Assembly (NCBI RefSeq): GCF_000426285.1 | Contig: NZ_AUFB01000015.1 | Coordinates: forward strand, 1-64,000 | Source: Rhizobium leucaenae USDA 9039 | GTDB lineage: Bacteria > Pseudomonadota > Alphaproteobacteria > Rhizobiales > Rhizobiaceae | Reading direction: 5' to 3' | DNA: 64,000 nucleotides | Part shown: in pieces, positions 56,467 to 64,000 of the stretch | How positions within the stretch are numbered: position 1 is the stretch's first letter | How the letters are laid out: every line of letters begins with the position of its first letter | Notes under the pieces: generated by a model | What the model saw: only the letters and a program-made list of their open reading frames with translations | Database searches by the model: none | What the model was told of the DNA's origin: nothing | Program-made: the position numbers and the translations under genes

Positions 56467-56594
56467 CGAACCCTGCCGGAAAACTGCATATTTGCTTATG
56501 CTTACTCTCTATCTCTGTGGTTAAGAAGAGGTTAGGAATATGCCAAATAAGGACATTGTACCGTCCTTTTGGTCAGTTCGAGCGTAAGCGCTCC

Positions 56595-56700
56595 AAAGCA
56601 TGCCGCGCAAAAGTGTGCAGCGGTTTTGCGATAACGACATGCGCAAAATCAAAAGCCTAAAGCGCAAGAAGCGAATCCTAGCGATCGCGATGCGCTTTAG
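56595..56700 (+). repeat. RIME-type intergenic repeat, copy 3
   Basis: This is the closest match to copy 1 (10262-10364), including the CTAAAGCGCAAG block. It ends 9 bases before the stop codon of rsmB, in the gap before the heparinase-like gene. Confidence 0.75.
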
Positions 56701-56708
56701 CCTCGGCG

Positions 56709-58103
56709 CTATCGCGAGCGGCGAAGCACCACGGCGAAAAACCCGTCCAGTCCGGAAGCAAAGCCGTCGCCAAGCGGCAACATGTCGGGTGTGGTGCGGA
56801 AAGCGCCGAGAGGCGAGATCGCGGGTTCGAGACCAGGCCAATCCTCGGGTTTGATCGGCACGCGCTCGGCCATGTCCGTCTCGGCCAGAACGCGGGCGAC
56901 GAGATCCTCGCCCTCTTCGGGATCGAGCGAACAGTTGGAGAAGACCACCAACCCGCCGGGCTTGACCAGGGTCAAAGCATGACGAAGCAGGCGCTCCTGC
57001 AGGCCGGCAAGCTTGGCGATATCTTCGGGCCCCTTGGTCCAAAGCACATCGGGATGACGGCGCGTCGTACCCGTCGACGAGCAGGGAGCATCGAGAAGAG
57101 CCGCATCGAAGAGGTCGTCGGGCTGAAACTTGGCCATGTCGGCGACGATGGTTTCCGCCTCCAGCCCAAGCCGTGCCAGATTGGCGGAAAGCCGCTTGAG
57201 GCGATTGGCGGATTGGTCGAGCGCGGTCACCTTGCCGCCAGCGAGGATGAGCTGCGCAGTCTTGCCGCCCGGCGCCGCGCAGAGATCCACCACGGCGCGG
57301 CCGGCGACCGAACCGAACAGTTTTGCCGGAATACTGGCGGCAGCATCCTGAACCCACCATTCGCCGTCCGAAAATCCATCGAGCGAAGGAATGGAGCCTT
57401 CGAAGGCGGCAAGCCGCACGCCGCCCGTCGGCAAAACGACGCCGTTCAAGTGTTTCGCCCAGCCTTCGGCATCGGATTTCACCGTGACGTCGATCGCTGC
57501 CGGCTCCAGTTGCGTGTCCGAAATCCTCGACGCCGCATCAGCGCCATAGGCAGCTTCGAGACGCGCCAGGAACCAGGCCGGCATGGCGGGCACATCGGAA
57601 ACCCGGCTTAGGATCTCCTGCTTTTCTCGCCCGATTCGCCTGAGAATGGCGTTGACCAGCTTGGCAAAGCGGCGATTGCGCGGATCCTGGTTGGCCTGCT
57701 CGACGGCGATATCGACAGCGGAATGATCCGGCACGTCGAGATAGAGCATCTGTGCAGCCCCGACCACCAATACATGGTGCAGGGCACGCGCGCCTTCCGG
57801 CAGTGGCGAATCCAGCAGCGAAGCGATCGCCGCCTCGATACGCGGCAAATGCCGTAGTGCCGAATTCAGAATGGCACGCACCAGCGCCCGATCGCTCTCG
57901 CCAAGCGCTCTATAGGCGGGATTGCCGCCTTCGGCATCCAGCATGCCATCAAGCGGCGTCCTGCGGTCGATCACCGCCGCGAGAATCTTCGTCGCGGCGG
58001 CGCGCGCCGCAAATCCCGGCTTGACGGGAGCCGAATCACGTGGCGGGCGATTGCCGGATGGTCTTCTGTCTTTGTTGAAAGGCTTCTTATTGTTGGAATT
58101 CAA
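56709..58103 (-). CDS. rsmB: RsmB/NOP family rRNA cytosine-C5 methyltransferase
   Basis: It methylates a cytosine, probably C967 of 16S rRNA. The N-terminal NusB-like domain lies at about 30-170. The methyltransferase domain has [16 protein letters not shown] (SAM site), [17 protein letters not shown] with the first catalytic cysteine, and [15 protein letters not shown] with the second. Length 464 is usual. It overlaps the end of htpX by four bases. Confidence 0.94.
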   Translation of the reverse strand: MNSNNKKPFNKDRRPSGNRPPRDSAPVKPGFAARAAATKILAAVIDRRTPLDGMLDAEGGNPAYRALGESDRALVRAILNSALRHLPRIEAAIASLLDSPLPEGARALHHVLVVGAAQMLYLDVPDHSAVDIAVEQANQDPRNRRFAKLVNAILRRIGREKQEILSRVSDVPAMPAWFLARLEAAYGADAASRISDTQLEPAAIDVTVKSDAEGWAKHLNGVVLPTGGVRLAAFEGSIPSLDGFSDGEWWVQDAAASIPAKLFGSVAGRAVVDLCAAPGGKTAQLILAGGKVTALDQSANRLKRLSANLARLGLEAETIVADMAKFQPDDLFDAALLDAPCSSTGTTRRHPDVLWTKGPEDIAKLAGLQERLLRHALTLVKPGGLVVFSNCSLDPEEGEDLVARVLAETDMAERVPIKPEDWPGLEPAISPLGAFRTTPDMLPLGDGFASGLDGFFAVVLRRSR

Positions 58104-59086
58104 GACCAGGGTCCCTTCGGCGGTTGCGAACCACCGCGGCCCGTATTTGGTACGGAGCGCGATTTGCGCACCGGATTAGCAGTCAGGATCGGTCCCGTCG
58201 AGCCAAAGCCGGAGGGCATGCCGGCGGCAGGCCCGCCGCCACCGCCGTAGCGGGCCATCTCGTGGAGCGCGGCGATACGGTTTTCCGTGTCCGGATGCGT
58301 GGAGAACAGATTGTCCATGCGTGCACCGGAGAGCGGATTGATGATGAACATATGCGCCGTCGCCGGATGGCCCTCGGCCTCTTCATTGGGGATATGCTCC
58401 GCTCCACGGGCGATCTTGCCGAGCGCCGAGGCGAGCCAAAGAGGATTGCCGCAGATTTCCGCACCGCGGCGGTCGGCCGAATATTCGCGCGTGCGGCTGA
58501 TTGCCATTTGCACCAGCATGGCGGCCAGCGGCGCAACGATCATCGCCACCAGCACGCCGATCACGCCAAGGGGATTGTTGTTGTCGCGGCGCCCGCCGAA
58601 GAAGAAGGCGAAATTGCCGAGCATCGAAATGGCGCCGGCCAGCGTCGCCGTGATCGTCATCGTCAGCGTATCCCGGTTCTGCACATGCGCCAGCTCATGC
58701 GCCATGACGCCGGCGACTTCCTCCGGTGTCAGGGCGTTGAGCAGGCCGGTCGAGGCGGCCACAGCGGCATTTTCAGGGTTGCGGCCGGTGGCAAAGGCGT
58801 TCGGTTGCGGGCTGTCATAGAGATAGACCTTCGGCATCGGCAGGCCTGCAGTACGCGCAAGGTCGCGGATGATGCGATAGAATTCCGGTGCGCTGCGCTC
58901 GTCCACCTCCTGGGCGTTATAGGTGGAGAGCACCATACGATCGGAATTCCAGTAGGAAAAGAAATTCATGCCCGCAGCGGCGACAAGCGCGATCATCATG
59001 CCGGCTTGGCCGCCGATCAAATAGCCGACGCCCATGAACAGGGCAGTCATGAAGGCAAGCAGCATGGCTGTGCGCATAAGGTTCAT
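58100..59086 (-). CDS. htpX: protease HtpX (membrane zinc metalloprotease)
   Basis: This inner-membrane M48 protease degrades damaged membrane proteins. Membrane helices lie at about 5-40 and 145-200. The zinc motif HELAH is at 130-134, with the third ligand expected in the YSADRRGAE segment. Length 328 with a C-terminal extension ([12 protein letters not shown]) is typical of rhizobia. It leads the minus-strand run htpX-rsmB-heparinase-purH and is divergent from the SDHAF4-like gene. Confidence 0.96.
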   Translation of the reverse strand: MNLMRTAMLLAFMTALFMGVGYLIGGQAGMMIALVAAAGMNFFSYWNSDRMVLSTYNAQEVDERSAPEFYRIIRDLARTAGLPMPKVYLYDSPQPNAFATGRNPENAAVAASTGLLNALTPEEVAGVMAHELAHVQNRDTLTMTITATLAGAISMLGNFAFFFGGRRDNNNPLGVIGVLVAMIVAPLAAMLVQMAISRTREYSADRRGAEICGNPLWLASALGKIARGAEHIPNEEAEGHPATAHMFIINPLSGARMDNLFSTHPDTENRIAALHEMARYGGGGGPAAGMPSGFGSTGPILTANPVRKSRSVPNTGRGGSQPPKGPWS

Positions 59087-59194
59087 TTGATGTCTCCATC
59101 ACATCGTCAGTCCGAACCTTTCTCTTTGTGGCCGGACGCACTATGATTTGGCTATTCACATGCCTATTTCAACATTTCCAGGCCGCATCACGCC

Positions 59195-59413
59195 ATGCAG
59201 ACTGCAGATAACGATAATAAAAACGACGTCGACGCCCACACGGCGCCTCGCAAACCGCTCTCGCCAGCCGCCCAACGAGCGCTCGCGGAAGCCGAGGAGC
59301 GCCGCAAAGCCCAAGCGCAACCCGATCTTCCCCCTGAAACCGGCGGCCGCGGCGGCGCCGAGCCTTCGCGATTCGGCGACTGGGAAATCAACGGGCGCGC
59401 GATCGATTTTTGA
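59195..59413 (+). CDS. DUF1674 / SDHAF4-like succinate dehydrogenase assembly factor
   Basis: This 72-residue protein is related to eukaryotic SDHAF4, which helps flavinated SdhA join complex II. The C-terminal motif PETGGRGGAEPSRFGDWEINGRAIDF is the hallmark of the family. The N-terminal half is charged and helical. The ATG at 59195 gives a product of family length. The bacterial role is inferred from the eukaryotic protein. Confidence 0.85.
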   Translation: MQTADNDNKNDVDAHTAPRKPLSPAAQRALAEAEERRKAQAQPDLPPETGGRGGAEPSRFGDWEINGRAIDF

Positions 59414-59485
59414 AAGCGGGCTTTAAGAGCCGTTCGGCAGGGCCGTCTTCACGCCAATAATCAGGTGCCGCCGCAAAGGAAATCA

Positions 59486-60493
59486 ATGCCCGTAGGCTTC
59501 CGTCAGGGTCTATTTTTCGATGCGAACCGCACGAACTGGAATGGCAACGGTCCCCGCCCGCTCGCTTGGTCCGCCTGGTATCCCGCCGTCGATGGGGCAA
59601 TTGAGATTCCCTCTTCCGCGCCTTCGTGGTTTAAACACCAGGCCACTGCGCTTGACGCGGCGATCAAACCATCCCCTGATCCGCAAACTGTGGTGCTCTT
59701 GTCTCATGGCTCGGGTGGTGTCGTTGCCGGATTGGAATGGCTCGGCCATTATTTGGCGCAATTGGGCTTTGTGGCTCTGGGCGTCAACCATCACGGTCAT
59801 ACGGGCAGCGAGCCCTATAGACCAGAAGGTTTCCTGTGTCTTTGGGAGCGAGCAAGCGACCTCAGCGCCTTGCTCGACGCCAGCGATTGGAAAGAGGCTT
59901 TAGGAGGGACATTCGAGAACCGTGCCTATGTTGCCGGCTTCTCCGCCGGCGCCCATACCGCCATGCTGGTCTCAGGTGCGCGTATAGCCTATTCGCAGTT
60001 CGAGCCGGATAATCCCCGGAAGAGCCCCGTACGAGGTCCGAGAGAATTTCCTGATCTGGCCGACCATATTCCTTCACTGCTTCAGAACAGAATTTTTCTG
60101 GAATCATGGAGCCGGCGAAGGAACAGCTTCCAGGATGATAGATTCGAAGCTGCCTTGGCGATTGCGCCGGGTCGTTCGGTCCTGGGCTTTGCCGAGGAAA
60201 GCCTTCAGGAGATAAAGATACCCGTTCACATCATCGGAGGCGACGCGGACATAATCGCGCCCGCCGCCGAATGCTGTTCTTGGCTCCACAATAAAATGCG
60301 GTCGAGTTCGATGGATATTATGGAAGGGGGAGTGGGCCATTACACCTTTTTGCCGGAACCCACGCCTCAAGGCATGAAAGCGGAGCCGGAAATCTTCCGA
60401 GATGCCGCCGGCCTTGAGCGAAAGACGGTACACGATAGGGTCGCCCGCACAGCAGTCGCTTTTTTCAATCCTTCCAGACGAAGCGAGGACTAG
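59486..60493 (+). CDS. alpha/beta hydrolase (dienelactone hydrolase / PAF-acetylhydrolase-like)
   Basis: This 335-residue esterase-like protein has an HGSGG oxyanion-hole region, the nucleophile elbow GFSAGAH, an acid in IIGGDADIIAP and the histidine in GVGHYTFLP. There is no signal peptide. The start ATG 59486 has AAGGA 6 bases upstream and is better than the in-frame GTG at 59465. GC content looks a little lower than its neighbours. The substrate is unknown. Confidence 0.85.
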   Translation: MPVGFRQGLFFDANRTNWNGNGPRPLAWSAWYPAVDGAIEIPSSAPSWFKHQATALDAAIKPSPDPQTVVLLSHGSGGVVAGLEWLGHYLAQLGFVALGVNHHGHTGSEPYRPEGFLCLWERASDLSALLDASDWKEALGGTFENRAYVAGFSAGAHTAMLVSGARIAYSQFEPDNPRKSPVRGPREFPDLADHIPSLLQNRIFLESWSRRRNSFQDDRFEAALAIAPGRSVLGFAEESLQEIKIPVHIIGGDADIIAPAAECCSWLHNKMRSSSMDIMEGGVGHYTFLPEPTPQGMKAEPEIFRDAAGLERKTVHDRVARTAVAFFNPSRRSED

Positions 60494-60527
60494 GCGAGGG
60501 ATAGCGCTCGCCTAGTCCTAAGAAATC

Positions 60528-60553
60528 GCTATCTCGCCCTGAGGGCGAGATAA
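60528..60553. terminator. hairpin between convergent hydrolase and acs genes
   Basis: TATCTCGCCC-TGA-GGGCGAGATA is a perfect 10-base stem. No long T run follows, so it may be a bidirectional weak terminator. Confidence 0.5.
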
Positions 60554-60559
60554 TCGTGA

Positions 60560-62518
60560 TCAAGCCGCATCCGCCTTGTTCTGCCGATTGGCGATCAGAT
60601 CATCGACAACAGCCGGATCGGCCAGTGTCGACGTATCGCCGAGCGCGCCGAAATCATCTTCGGCGATCTTGCGCAGGATGCGGCGCATGATCTTGCCGGA
60701 GCGGGTTTTCGGCAGGCCGGGGGCGAACTGGATCTTGTCGGGCGAGGCGATCGGGCCGATCTCGGCGCGAACGTGTTTCACCAGTTCCTGCCGCAATGCA
60801 TCCGACCCTTCATGGCCAGCCATCAGCGTGACGTAGCAATAGATGCCCTGACCCTTGATGGAATGCGGATAGCCGACAACCGCGGCTTCAGAGACATGGT
60901 GGTGCGAAACGAGCGCCGATTCCACTTCGGCCGTACCCAGGCGGTGTCCGGAAACGTTCAGCACGTCATCGACGCGGCCGGTGATCCAATAGTAGCCGTC
61001 CTCATCGCGTCGGCAGCCGTCGCCGGTGAAATACTTGCCTTTATAGGTCGAGAAGTATGTCTGGATGAAGCGTTCGTGATCGCCATAGACCGTGCGCATC
61101 TGGCCGGGCCAACTATCGGCGATGACCAGATTGCCGTCGGCCGCCCCTTCCAGCAGATTGCCTTCATTGTCCACCAATTGCGGCTGGACGCCGAAGAAGG
61201 GCAGGGTTGCCGAACCCGGCTTCAGATCCGTGGCGCCCGGCAATGGCGTAATCATGTGGCCCCCGGTTTCCGTCTGCCACCAGGTATCGACGATCGGGCA
61301 TCGGCCGTCGCCGACGACATTATAGTACCATTCCCAGGCTTCCGGATTGATCGGTTCGCCGACCGTGCCGAGCAGTCGCAGGCTGGAGCGAGACGAGCGC
61401 TTGACGAAGTGATCGCCGGCACCCATCAGCGAGCGGATCGCCGTCGGCGCCGTATAGAAGATATTGACCTTGTGCTTGTCGATGACCTCCCAGAAGCGGC
61501 CCTGATCCGGGAAATTCGGCACGCCCTCGAACATCAGCGAGGTGGCGCCGTTCGCCAGCGGGCCGTAGACGATATAGGAATGGCCGGTCACCCAGCCGAC
61601 GTCGGCCGTGCACCAATAAATATCGCCGGGATGATAATCGAACGTATATTCATGCGTCATCGCCGCATAGACGAGATAGCCGCCCGTCGTATGCAGCACG
61701 CCCTTCGGCTTGCCGGTCGAGCCGGAGGTGTAGAGGATGAACAGCGGATCCTCCGCCTTCATCTTCACCGGCGGGCAATCCGCCTTTACCTTGGCAGTTT
61801 CCTCGTGGTACCAGAGGTCGCGGCCAGGCGCCCAGCCTGTCTTGCCACCGGTGCGGCGCACGACCAGAACCTTCTCGACATTGACATACTGCTTTGCCGC
61901 AATGTGGATCGCGGTGTCGGTATTGTCCTTGAGCGCAACCGGCTTGCCGCCGCGCAGGCCCTCGTCGCAGGTGATGACGAAGGTCGACTGGCAATCGATG
62001 ATGCGGCCGGCCAGCGCTTCCGGCGAGAAACCGCCAAAGACCACGGAATGCACCGCGCCGATGCGGGCGCAGGCGAGCATCGCATAGGCCGCCTCGGGGA
62101 TCATCGGCATGTAGATGGTGACGCGATCGCCCTTTTTGACGCCGTGCTTCTTCAAGACATTTGCAAGCCGGCAGACATGCTCGTAGAGCTCGTTATAGGT
62201 GATCTTCTTGTCGATATAGGGATTGTCGCCTTCCCAGATGAAGGCGACATTGTCGCCGTGCTTCTTCAGATGACGGTCGATGCAATTGTAAGAGACGTTG
62301 GTCAGCCCGTCTTCGAACCATTTGATCGAGACTTTGCCGGTGAAAGACGTGTTCTTGACCTTGGTATAAGGCTTGAACCAGTCGATCCGCTGGCCATGTT
62401 TGCCCCAGAACTTGTCGGGATCCTCGACGCTCTGCTTGTACCATTTCTGATATTTCGCCGCATCGATCAAAGCGTGTGCTTTAACCGGCTTTGTGACCGG
62501 ATGAATCTTTTCCGACAT
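60560..62518 (-). CDS. acs: acetyl-CoA synthetase
   Basis: It makes acetyl-CoA from acetate, ATP and CoA. It has an AMP-forming ligase core with [18 protein letters not shown], the TWWQTETGG motif, [31 protein letters not shown] hinge region, and the regulatory lysine in [11 protein letters not shown] near the C-terminus, which protein acetylation controls in many bacteria. The ATG at 62518 has GAGGAGG upstream and gives 652 residues, the usual length. Confidence 0.97.
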   Translation of the reverse strand: MSEKIHPVTKPVKAHALIDAAKYQKWYKQSVEDPDKFWGKHGQRIDWFKPYTKVKNTSFTGKVSIKWFEDGLTNVSYNCIDRHLKKHGDNVAFIWEGDNPYIDKKITYNELYEHVCRLANVLKKHGVKKGDRVTIYMPMIPEAAYAMLACARIGAVHSVVFGGFSPEALAGRIIDCQSTFVITCDEGLRGGKPVALKDNTDTAIHIAAKQYVNVEKVLVVRRTGGKTGWAPGRDLWYHEETAKVKADCPPVKMKAEDPLFILYTSGSTGKPKGVLHTTGGYLVYAAMTHEYTFDYHPGDIYWCTADVGWVTGHSYIVYGPLANGATSLMFEGVPNFPDQGRFWEVIDKHKVNIFYTAPTAIRSLMGAGDHFVKRSSRSSLRLLGTVGEPINPEAWEWYYNVVGDGRCPIVDTWWQTETGGHMITPLPGATDLKPGSATLPFFGVQPQLVDNEGNLLEGAADGNLVIADSWPGQMRTVYGDHERFIQTYFSTYKGKYFTGDGCRRDEDGYYWITGRVDDVLNVSGHRLGTAEVESALVSHHHVSEAAVVGYPHSIKGQGIYCYVTLMAGHEGSDALRQELVKHVRAEIGPIASPDKIQFAPGLPKTRSGKIMRRILRKIAEDDFGALGDTSTLADPAVVDDLIANRQNKADAA

Positions 62519-62634
62519 GATTTCCTCCTCAACCTTGGCACCCTCCGTCGAGATCACGGGTGCTCATTCCAAGCAATCAATAGCAGCTCAAGTTACGACA
62601 GCAATTAGACAAAGCGCATTTCATCGGCAAAGAA

Positions 62635-62663
62635 TTGCAATTCCGCAACGCTGCGGTTATATA
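62635..62663 (+). promoter_or_regulatory. predicted trcR promoter
   Basis: TTGCAA (62635-62640) and TATATA (62658-62663) are exactly 17 bases apart and 78 bases upstream of the trcR start. The region is shared with the divergent acs promoter. Confidence 0.6.
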
Positions 62664-62740
62664 GGGCCATATTTCCCGGACAATGTGGTGTTACACCCCG
62701 GACCGCGACACCGGCGCGGACTGACAGAAGGACTATATCC

Positions 62741-63448
62741 ATGGCTCAACAATTGCTCATGCCGAAGGCAACAGCCATCTGGCTTGTCGACAATACGGCC
62801 TTGTCGTTCGACCAGATTGCACAGTTCTGCAAGCTGCATCCGCTCGAAGTCAAGGCCATTGCCGATGGCGAAGCCGCCCAGGGCATCAAGGGCCTCGACC
62901 CGATTGCCACCGGCCAGCTCTCCCGCGACGAAATCGCCCGCGCCGAAGCCAATCCGAACCACAAGCTGAAGATTTCCGAACCGAAGGTTCGCGTGCCGGA
63001 ATCCAAGCGCCGCGGCCCGCGCTATACGCCGGTTTCCAAGCGCCAGGATCGTCCGAACGCCATTCTCTGGCTGGTGCGCAATCATCCGGAACTGAAGGAC
63101 GCACAGATTTCCCGACTCGTCGGCACCACCAAGTCCACCATCGAACAGATTCGCGACCGTACGCACTGGAACTCGACGAACCTCACGCCGATGGATCCGG
63201 TGACCCTCGGCCTCTGCAGCCAGATCGACCTCGACATGGAAGTCGAAAAGGCCTCCAAGGGCCGTCCGCTGCCGACCGCCGCCGAACTCGGCGCAACGCT
63301 GCAGCCGGCCCAGGAAACCGAGAAGCTCGGCTTCAGCTATGACCGCGACGACGAGAAGGAAAAGGAAATCGACGCCGACGCCGTCTTCGCCAAGCTGAAG
63401 TCGCTGAAGTCCACCACGCCGGACGATGACGACGACGACCGCTACTAA
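62741..63448 (+). CDS. trcR: cell-cycle transcriptional regulator TrcR (DUF1013)
   Basis: This 235-residue protein of the alphaproteobacterial DUF1013 family is annotated in the group as a cell-cycle regulator. It has MPKATAIWLVDNTALSFDQIAQFC at the start, a helix-turn-helix-like region, then RPNAILWLVRNHPELKDAQI and GTTKSTIEQIRDRTHWN. It ends in an acidic aspartate run. It is conserved and usually single-copy in the class. Terminator at 63473-63497. Confidence 0.92.
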   Translation: MAQQLLMPKATAIWLVDNTALSFDQIAQFCKLHPLEVKAIADGEAAQGIKGLDPIATGQLSRDEIARAEANPNHKLKISEPKVRVPESKRRGPRYTPVSKRQDRPNAILWLVRNHPELKDAQISRLVGTTKSTIEQIRDRTHWNSTNLTPMDPVTLGLCSQIDLDMEVEKASKGRPLPTAAELGATLQPAQETEKLGFSYDRDDEKEKEIDADAVFAKLKSLKSTTPDDDDDDRY

Positions 63449-63472
63449 GAGACGATCGATCCTATGATTCGA

Positions 63473-63497
63473 AGCCCCGGTGAGAGCCGGGGTTTTT
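63473..63497 (+). terminator. terminator after trcR
   Basis: The stem CCCCGG/CCGGGG (63475-63480 and 63487-63492) has a 6-base loop and is followed by TTTTT. Confidence 0.85.
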
Positions 63498-63612
63498 CAT
63501 ATCGGACTATGGCAATGCTTCTGATCCATCTTGCTGCGTCCTTATGCAGCGAGGACAACCTATGAGGCATTGTATATGCTCTCGCTGCACAATCACGCGA
63601 GATGAACCTGCA

Positions 63613-64000
63613 ATGTCGATCTTGGCCATCGGATACTACAACTACGCGTCCGGTTTGCTGACCGCCATGGTGGCCGCATTGCTGACAAGACGGAGGGTCC
63701 TGCAAGGGCGTTTTGGAAAATTCGCCGTATTCGAGCACATCATACTGCCGGCTATCTTTGTTATAGCTGGTATCGTCATCAGCTCGCTTGTCGAATCGAC
63801 AAGGTTACCGTCACCGGCATCATTTTCACATTGTCAGTTTATCTATTGGCCATGCTGTTCTTCTTCGGGCTACACCTGTTCATAGCGGGTGCATTTCTCG
63901 CCTATGCCTTCATCACCTCCTGGGAACAGATAGCACAGATTGCGGCCGCCTCCTTCGTCGGCGTAACGATAGGAAACATGATTGGCTTTGGATTGGGATC
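63613..64000 (+). CDS. membrane protein, partial, possible frameshift
   Basis: From ATG 63613 the frame encodes MSILAIGYYNYASG followed by two hydrophobic helices, reaching about 63795. Sequence in that frame then turns Cys-rich and stops at 63883. The next frame from about 63801 (KVTVTGIIFTLS) carries strongly hydrophobic, membrane-like sequence through the right edge. Either one gene carries a one-base shift near 63795 or two genes overlap. I do not recognise a family. The 3' end is outside the window. Confidence 0.4.

Noticed and set aside
60773-62608. A 611-codon frame antisense to acs
   Set aside because: acs is unambiguous on the minus strand; the plus-strand frame is a shadow.

Overview
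The window looks like a chromosomal segment of a Rhizobium-like alphaproteobacterium. The evidence is the high-GC coding style, the gene neighbourhoods (rplU-rpmA, obgE-proB-proA-nadD, rsfS-rlmH, envC-like-ctpA, bfd-bfr, imuA-imuB-dnaE2, leuD, leuB, asd, purH, rsmB-htpX, acs, trcR), three copies of a roughly 100-bp RIME-type intergenic repeat, an alpha-type LexA box (GAAC-N7-GAAC) and an alpha-r14-type small RNA. All identifications come from reading the sequence; no database search was run.

Positions 1 to about 7890 are an accessory island ending at the 3' end of a tRNA-Ser(CGA) gene. It holds an IS66-family end, a truncated integrase C-terminus, two unrecognised small genes (one secreted), a 660-bp deletion derivative of an IS5-family element, an intact tyrosine recombinase, and a two-gene cassette made of a DUF6119/TIGR04141-like protein and an HNH endonuclease. 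The cassette is bounded by 77-bp direct repeats that are the promoter and first codons of the integrase gene. It is followed by a low-GC membrane protein next to the tRNA. This cassette is the best candidate for an under-described defence or genome-conflict system.

Positions 7890 to 25670 are core genome. They hold ribosomal proteins L21 and L27, two GNAT acetyltransferases, an endonuclease/exonuclease/phosphatase-family protein, ObgE, proline synthesis (ProB, ProA) and NadD. Between nadD and rsfS lie a predicted sRNA with three anti-Shine-Dalgarno hairpins, modABC behind a ModE-like operator, and a convergent ModE-type regulator. RsfS, RlmH, an EnvC-like factor, CtpA, a divergent polysaccharide deacetylase and RppH follow.

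Positions 25670 to 33083 hold iron storage (bfd-bfr, minus strand), the SOS mutasome imuA-imuB-dnaE2 under a LexA box, and a small zinc metallopeptidase. Positions 33100 to 44620 hold a DUF1737 protein, a CitE-like lyase, leuD, a sugar isomerase gene broken by one in-frame TGA, leuB, two PAP2 phosphatases, an ArsR-type regulator with an SDR oxidoreductase, Dps, asd and a lytic transglycosylase. Two parS-like 16-mers (near 38.1 and 43.6 kb) suggest the segment may lie near the replication origin.

Positions 44688 to 64000 hold carbonic anhydrase, pyridoxal kinase, the 1596-residue NAD-glutamate dehydrogenase, a UMF1-type transporter, the minus-strand run htpX-rsmB-heparinase-purH, a SDHAF4-like factor, an alpha/beta hydrolase, acetyl-CoA synthetase and TrcR. 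A membrane protein gene, possibly frameshifted, runs off the right edge.
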